From contig NZ_CP168030.1 of NCBI RefSeq assembly GCF_041529975.1, positions 682,001-746,000 on the forward strand: a stretch of DNA of 64,000 nucleotides, read 5' to 3'. Numbering within the stretch: the stretch's first letter is position 1; every line of letters begins with the position of its first letter. Origin of the DNA: Microbacterium maritypicum (GTDB lineage: Bacteria; Actinomycetota; Actinomycetes; Actinomycetales; Microbacteriaceae). The translations under genes were made by a program, and so were the position numbers. The notes under the pieces were generated by a model. It made no database searches, was not told where the DNA came from, and saw only the letters and a program-made list of their open reading frames with translations. Of this stretch, positions 60,749-64,000 are shown piece by piece.

Positions 60749-62286
60749 CGTTCGGCCGTCCTTTCGACAGTCATGAGTTGCATGAGGTTCTCCTGGGTGG
60801 CCTCGGCGGCCGGCAGCTCGCCGGTGATCCTGCCGAAGGCCAGGGTGTAGATGCGGTCGCAGATGCCCAGCAGCTCGGGCAGCTCGGAGGAGATGACGAG
60901 CACGCCCTTCCCCGCCGCGACCAGGCGGTTGATGATCGTGTAGATCTCGTACTTGGCGCCGATGTCGATGCCGCGCGTGGGCTCATCGAGGATCAGCACG
61001 TCGGGCTCCGTCTGGATCCACTTGCTGAGCACGACCTTCTGCTGGTTGCCGCCGGAGAGGTTGCCCACGAGCTGGAGCACACTGGGCGTCTTGATGTTCA
61101 TCTCGGCGCGGTACTGCTCTGCGATCCGGAGTTCCCGGTTCGCGTCGATCCAGCCGCCGGGGCTGATCATCCGCAGCGACGCGAGGGTGATGTTGTGGCG
61201 GATGTCGTCGATGAGGTTGAGCCCGAACTTCTTCCGGTCCTCGGTCGCGTACGCGATCCCGGCGCGGATGGCGGCGCTCGTGGTCGACGTGTCGACCTCT
61301 TTGCCGCGGACGAGGACTCGCCCCTTCGCGTTGCGCCCGTAGGTGCGGCCGAACACGCTCATGGCGAGTTCCGTGCGTCCGGCGCCCATCAGCCCGGCGA
61401 TGCCCACGACCTCTCCTGCACGCACGGTGAGGGAGGCATCGTCGACCATGACCCGTCCGGGCTGGGTCGGGTGATGCACGGTCCAGTTCTCGATCCGCAG
61501 CACCTCCTCTCCGAGCTCCGGCACGCGCTCGGGGAAACGATGGGCGAGGTCGCGTCCGACCATGCCGCGGATGATCCGGTCCTGCGTCGAGGCCGGATCG
61601 CTCATGTCGAGCGTCTCGATGGACCGACCGTCGCGGAGGATCGTCGTGCGGTCGGCGATCGCGTCGATCTCGTTGAGCTTGTGCGAGATGATGATCGACG
61701 TCATCCCGCCGTCGCGCAGGCGCCGGAGCAGGTCGAGCAGGTGGGCCGAGTCGGTGTCGTTGAGCGCGGCGGTCGGCTCGTCGAGGATGAGCAGGCGCAC
61801 GTTCTTCGACAGTGCCTTCGCGATCTCGACGAGCTGCTGCTTGCCCACGCCGAGCTGGCCGACCGGCGTGGCGGGGTTCTCGTCGAGACCGACCTGGGCG
61901 AGCAGTTGCGAGGCCTCGGAGTTCGCGCGGTCCCAGTCGATGAGTCCGCCCGCTCCCCGACGCTCGTTGCCGAGGAAGATGTTCTCCGCGACGCTGAGGT
62001 AGGGGATCAGCGCGAGCTCCTGATGGATGATCACGATGCCGACGTGCTCGGAGTCGCTGATGGATCCGAACTTCGCCTCTTCGCCCTCGTAGACGATCTC
62101 TCCCTCGTACGCCCCGTGCGGGTAGACACCCGACAGCACCTTCATGAGGGTGGACTTCCCCGCGCCGTTCTCGCCGCAGATCGCGTGGATCTCGCCGCGG
62201 CGGACATCGAGGTCGACGCCCTGGAGCGCCTTGACGCCGGGAAAGCTCTTCTCGATCTCCCGCATCTGCAGTACCGGTGTCGTCAT
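60745..62286 (-). CDS. mmsA: Multiple monosaccharide ABC transporter ATPase, two-domain
   Basis: 513 residues. Domain 1: Walker [30 protein letters not shown], Walker [17 protein letters not shown]. Domain 2: degenerate LMGAGRTEL, signature LSGGNQQK, and [20 protein letters not shown]. It fits the MmsA/GguA branch that works with ChvE-type binding proteins and takes up several sugars. A 10-bp hairpin separates it from the binding-protein gene. Confidence 0.9.
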   Translation of the reverse strand: MTTPVLQMREIEKSFPGVKALQGVDLDVRRGEIHAICGENGAGKSTLMKVLSGVYPHGAYEGEIVYEGEEAKFGSISDSEHVGIVIIHQELALIPYLSVAENIFLGNERRGAGGLIDWDRANSEASQLLAQVGLDENPATPVGQLGVGKQQLVEIAKALSKNVRLLILDEPTAALNDTDSAHLLDLLRRLRDGGMTSIIISHKLNEIDAIADRTTILRDGRSIETLDMSDPASTQDRIIRGMVGRDLAHRFPERVPELGEEVLRIENWTVHHPTQPGRVMVDDASLTVRAGEVVGIAGLMGAGRTELAMSVFGRTYGRNAKGRVLVRGKEVDTSTTSAAIRAGIAYATEDRKKFGLNLIDDIRHNITLASLRMISPGGWIDANRELRIAEQYRAEMNIKTPSVLQLVGNLSGGNQQKVVLSKWIQTEPDVLILDEPTRGIDIGAKYEIYTIINRLVAAGKGVLVISSELPELLGICDRIYTLAFGRITGELPAAEATQENLMQLMTVERTAER

Positions 62287-62309
62287 GAACCGGCTCCTTT
62301 CCGTCGAGA

Positions 62310-62340
62310 GGGGCGTGACGCCGTGTCGACGTCACGCCCC
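62310..62340 (-). terminator. Intercistronic hairpin between binding protein and ATPase genes
   Basis: GGGGCGTGAC (62310-62319) and GTCACGCCCC (62331-62340) form a perfect 10-bp stem with an 11-nt loop. Such structures after a binding-protein gene usually raise its mRNA level relative to the downstream transporter genes by partial termination or 3'-end protection. Confidence 0.7.
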
Positions 62341-62350
62341 GGAGCGATGA

Positions 62351-63502
62351 CTACTCGGCGACGCCGGCGTCGACCTCGGCCTGGGTCCAGTAGCCCGAGT
62401 CGACCAGCAGCGAGGTGATGTTGTCCTTATAGACGATGTCCGACTGCAGGAGGTACGACGGCACGACCTTCACACCGTTGTCGTAGGTCTCCGTGTCGTT
62501 CGCCTCGGGCTCCTCGCCCTCGAGCATGTCCTCCGCCACCACGACCGACTGCTCGGCGAGCTTGCGCGTGTCCTTGAAGATGGACGAGAACTGCACGCCC
62601 TGGTCGATCAGACTGATGGAGCCGATCTCCGCATCCTGTCCGGTGACGATCGGGAGACCGTCGGCGATGGTGGCGCCGAGACCGCCGGTGCCCTGGAGTG
62701 CCGTGATGATGCCGCGGGAGATCCCGTCGTAGGGGGAGAGCACGCCGTCGAGCTTCGTGCCGCCGCCGTACGTCGAGGTGAGCAGATCCTCCATGCGCTT
62801 CTGCGCGGTCTCCTGCTGCCAGCGCAGGATCGCCGCCTGCTCGATGTCGGTCTGCCCCGACGGCACCGTGAGCACGCCCTCGTCGATGTAAGGCTGCAGC
62901 GTGTCCATCGCCCCCTGCCAGAAGAAGTGGGCGTTGTTGTCGTCGAGAGAGCCGGCGAAGAGCTCGATGTTGAACGGGCCCTTCTCTCCGGTGTCCTTGC
63001 CGTCCTGATCGAGCACGCCGAGGCCGACCAGCAGCGAGGTGGCCTGCTGCACGCCGACCTTGTAGTTGTCGAACGTCACGTAGAAGTCGACGTTCTCGCT
63101 GTCGCGGATGAGGCGGTCGTAGGAGATGACCGGGATCTTCGCTGCCGCAGCGGCGTCGAGCTGCGACGACAGGGCGGTGCCGTCGATCGCGGCGATGACC
63201 AGGAGATCCGCCCCCTTGGTGATCATCTGGTCGATCTGCTGGCCCTGCGTCGGGATGTCGTCGCCGGCGTACTGCAGCTCGACCTGATAGCCGGCCTTCT
63301 CCAGCCCCTCCTGCACGGCGGTGCCGTCGGCGATCCAGCGCTCGGAGGTCTGCGTCGGCATGGACACGCCGATCAGCAGGTCGCCCTTGTCGCCGGAAGC
63401 CTTCGTGTCGCCGCCCGCGGAGCCGGCTCCGCCGCCGCCGCAACCGGCGAGGGCGAGGACTCCCGCGAGGCCGAGGGCCGCGAGTGCATACTTCTTCTTC
63501 AT
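62351..63502 (-). CDS. chvE: Multiple monosaccharide ABC transporter substrate-binding lipoprotein
   Basis: 383 residues. Signal peptide MKKKYALAALGLAGVLALAG with lipobox ALAGC. The mature protein is a type 1 sugar-binding protein of the ChvE/MmsE group: LLIGVSMPTQTSERWIADGT, VISYDRLIRDSENVDFYVTF, EIGSISLIDQGVQFSSIFKD. It probably captures glucose, galactose, arabinose or xylose. Fifteen bases of glycine codons follow the lipobox. Expression is governed by the control region to its right. Confidence 0.9.
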   Translation of the reverse strand: MKKKYALAALGLAGVLALAGCGGGGAGSAGGDTKASGDKGDLLIGVSMPTQTSERWIADGTAVQEGLEKAGYQVELQYAGDDIPTQGQQIDQMITKGADLLVIAAIDGTALSSQLDAAAAAKIPVISYDRLIRDSENVDFYVTFDNYKVGVQQATSLLVGLGVLDQDGKDTGEKGPFNIELFAGSLDDNNAHFFWQGAMDTLQPYIDEGVLTVPSGQTDIEQAAILRWQQETAQKRMEDLLTSTYGGGTKLDGVLSPYDGISRGIITALQGTGGLGATIADGLPIVTGQDAEIGSISLIDQGVQFSSIFKDTRKLAEQSVVVAEDMLEGEEPEANDTETYDNGVKVVPSYLLQSDIVYKDNITSLLVDSGYWTQAEVDAGVAE

Positions 63503-63591
63503 TCCGAGCTCCTTTGCTGTGCAATGCGTCCTCCGGCCGAAGTCCGGAGGGTGGGCGTCCCGGCCATTCGGGATCCGCCTCGGATCACTTT

Positions 63592-63616
63592 CTTGAGTTC
63601 GAGACTCGAAGTCAAG
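63592..63616 (-). promoter_or_regulatory. Operator palindrome O1 of the monosaccharide operon
   Basis: Core TTCGAGACTCGAA (63598-63610) is symmetric about A63604. Outer arms CTTGA (63592-63596) and TCAAG (63612-63616) match too; only one base pair (63597/63611) breaks symmetry in 25 bp. Confidence 0.75.
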
Positions 63617-63716
63617 CGAACGTGATCGTTTCGTGATGATTGAGACTAGGCCTCATCGAGTGGGGATTTCTTCCCCGATGGCCGGAGTTTGGTCGTCGCA
63701 AGGTGGGAAATCCGGG

Positions 63717-63743
63717 AGTTACCTTCGAGACTCGAAGCTAACT
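63717..63743. promoter_or_regulatory. Operator palindrome O2 of the monosaccharide operon
   Basis: Core CTTCGAGACTCGAAG (63723-63737) is symmetric about A63730, with outer arms AGTTA (63717-63721) and TAACT (63739-63743); one base pair (63722/63738) breaks symmetry in 27 bp. Same core as O1. It is 68 bp before the gene at 63811, so it may control both directions. Confidence 0.75.
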
Positions 63744-63810
63744 CGGGCGGGCGGTAGCCGGTGTCTGTGCCCCGTGTCACACTGGGCGCACGGAACCAGG
63801 GAGGCACGTC

Positions 63811-64000
63811 ATGGCGGCGATCGACCCCAAGAAGACCCTCGACGCGTATCGGGCGAAGCGCGGTGAGTTCCGCATCGTCGAGGTGCCGCCGATGCAGTAC
63901 CTGATGATCGACGGCGCCGGAGACCCGAACACCTCCCCGGCCTATGCGGAGGCCGTCTCGGCTCTGTTCCCCCTGGCCTACACGCTCAAGTTCGCGAGCC
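63811..64000 (+). CDS. GyrI-like domain protein, N-terminal part (3' truncated by window edge)
   Basis: 63 residues are visible, starting MAAIDPKKTLDAYRAKRGEF after a GGGAGG ribosome site, and continuing VEVPPMQYLMIDGAGDPNTS and FPLAYTLKFAS to the edge. The block YLMIDGAGDPN is typical of GyrI-like small-molecule-binding (DUF/GyrI-like) proteins with no HTH. It lacks a stop only because the window ends. Divergent from the monosaccharide operon across the palindromes. Confidence 0.8.
   Translation, partial: MAAIDPKKTLDAYRAKRGEFRIVEVPPMQYLMIDGAGDPNTSPAYAEAVSALFPLAYTLKFAS

Larger units (their letters stand above)
63503..63810. promoter_or_regulatory. 308-bp divergent control region
   Basis: No gene. 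It holds two long palindromes (63592-63616 and 63717-63743, centres 126 bp apart), a minus-strand -35-like TTGACT (rc of 63610-63615) overlapping the first, a GGGAGG ribosome site before the gene at 63811, and the leader of the binding-protein gene. No other structure is seen. Confidence 0.7.

Noticed and set aside
63641..63654. Short inverted repeat TGAG/CTCA in the control region
   Set aside because: Four-bp arms around a 6-7-nt gap are expected by chance and the site lacks context.

Overview
The window is about 64 kb of chromosome from a high-GC Gram-positive actinobacterium, most likely a Microbacterium or close Microbacteriaceae relative. Evidence: very high GC with G/C in third codon positions, many GTG starts, the order hpt-ftsH-folE-folP-folB-folK-DUF3180-PH-PH-DUF2520-lysS typical of Actinobacteria, tRNAs without encoded CCA, and many genes whose -10 hexamer lies exactly 6 nt before the start codon (leaderless transcripts). 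No phage, IS element, CRISPR array or replication origin was seen.

Layout. 1-2.1 kb: the end of a DUF1023-like alpha/beta hydrolase followed by three tandem paralogous lipoproteins and the 3' remnant of a fourth, resembling an effector plus lipoprotein-immunity array. 2.1-14.4 kb: housekeeping block with hpt, ftsH, four folate genes, DUF3180, two PH-domain membrane proteins, a DUF2520 oxidoreductase, an opposite-strand DUF2207 membrane protein and lysS. 14.4-24 kb: DUF4192 protein, small membrane protein, cardiolipin synthase, a lipoprotein with an internal duplication, diacylglycerol-kinase-like lipid kinase, ECF sigma factor, NTF2-like protein, serS, HAD phosphatase, tRNA-Ser(UGA) and an LCP cell-wall ligase.

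24-30.2 kb: an alpha-glucoside unit: LacI regulator with a palindrome inside its own promoter, GH13 glucosidase, and a binding-protein ABC importer without its own ATPase. 30.2-48.4 kb: an L-rhamnose island with two LacI regulators of near-identical recognition helix, a DeoR regulator, an ABC importer (rhaT, rhaP, rhaQ, rhaS), kinase (rhaB), bifunctional aldolase/dehydrogenase (rhaD), isomerase (rhaI), mutarotase (rhaU), a GH78 alpha-L-rhamnosidase and a surface-anchored protein. Together these release rhamnose from glycosides, import it and convert it through rhamnulose and rhamnulose 1-phosphate. A HigBA-like toxin-antitoxin cassette sits in this island between perfect 63-bp copies of the 3' end of the second lacI gene.

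48.4-53.2 kb: minus-strand group of a DHA2 MFS exporter and two paralogous K+-channel-like proteins around a DUF2252 protein, with a G-quadruplex motif between. 53.3-57.6 kb: tRNA-Ser(GCU), HAD hydrolase, a small protein ending in three cysteines, an NSS amino-acid transporter with its 44-residue MetS-like subunit, and an AraC/GyrI-type regulator. 57.6-64 kb: a second monosaccharide ABC system (binding protein, two-domain ATPase, permease) with a ROK regulator and an extra single-domain ATPase, headed by a 308-bp control region with two long TTCGAGACTCGAA palindromes, then the start of another GyrI-like gene at the edge.
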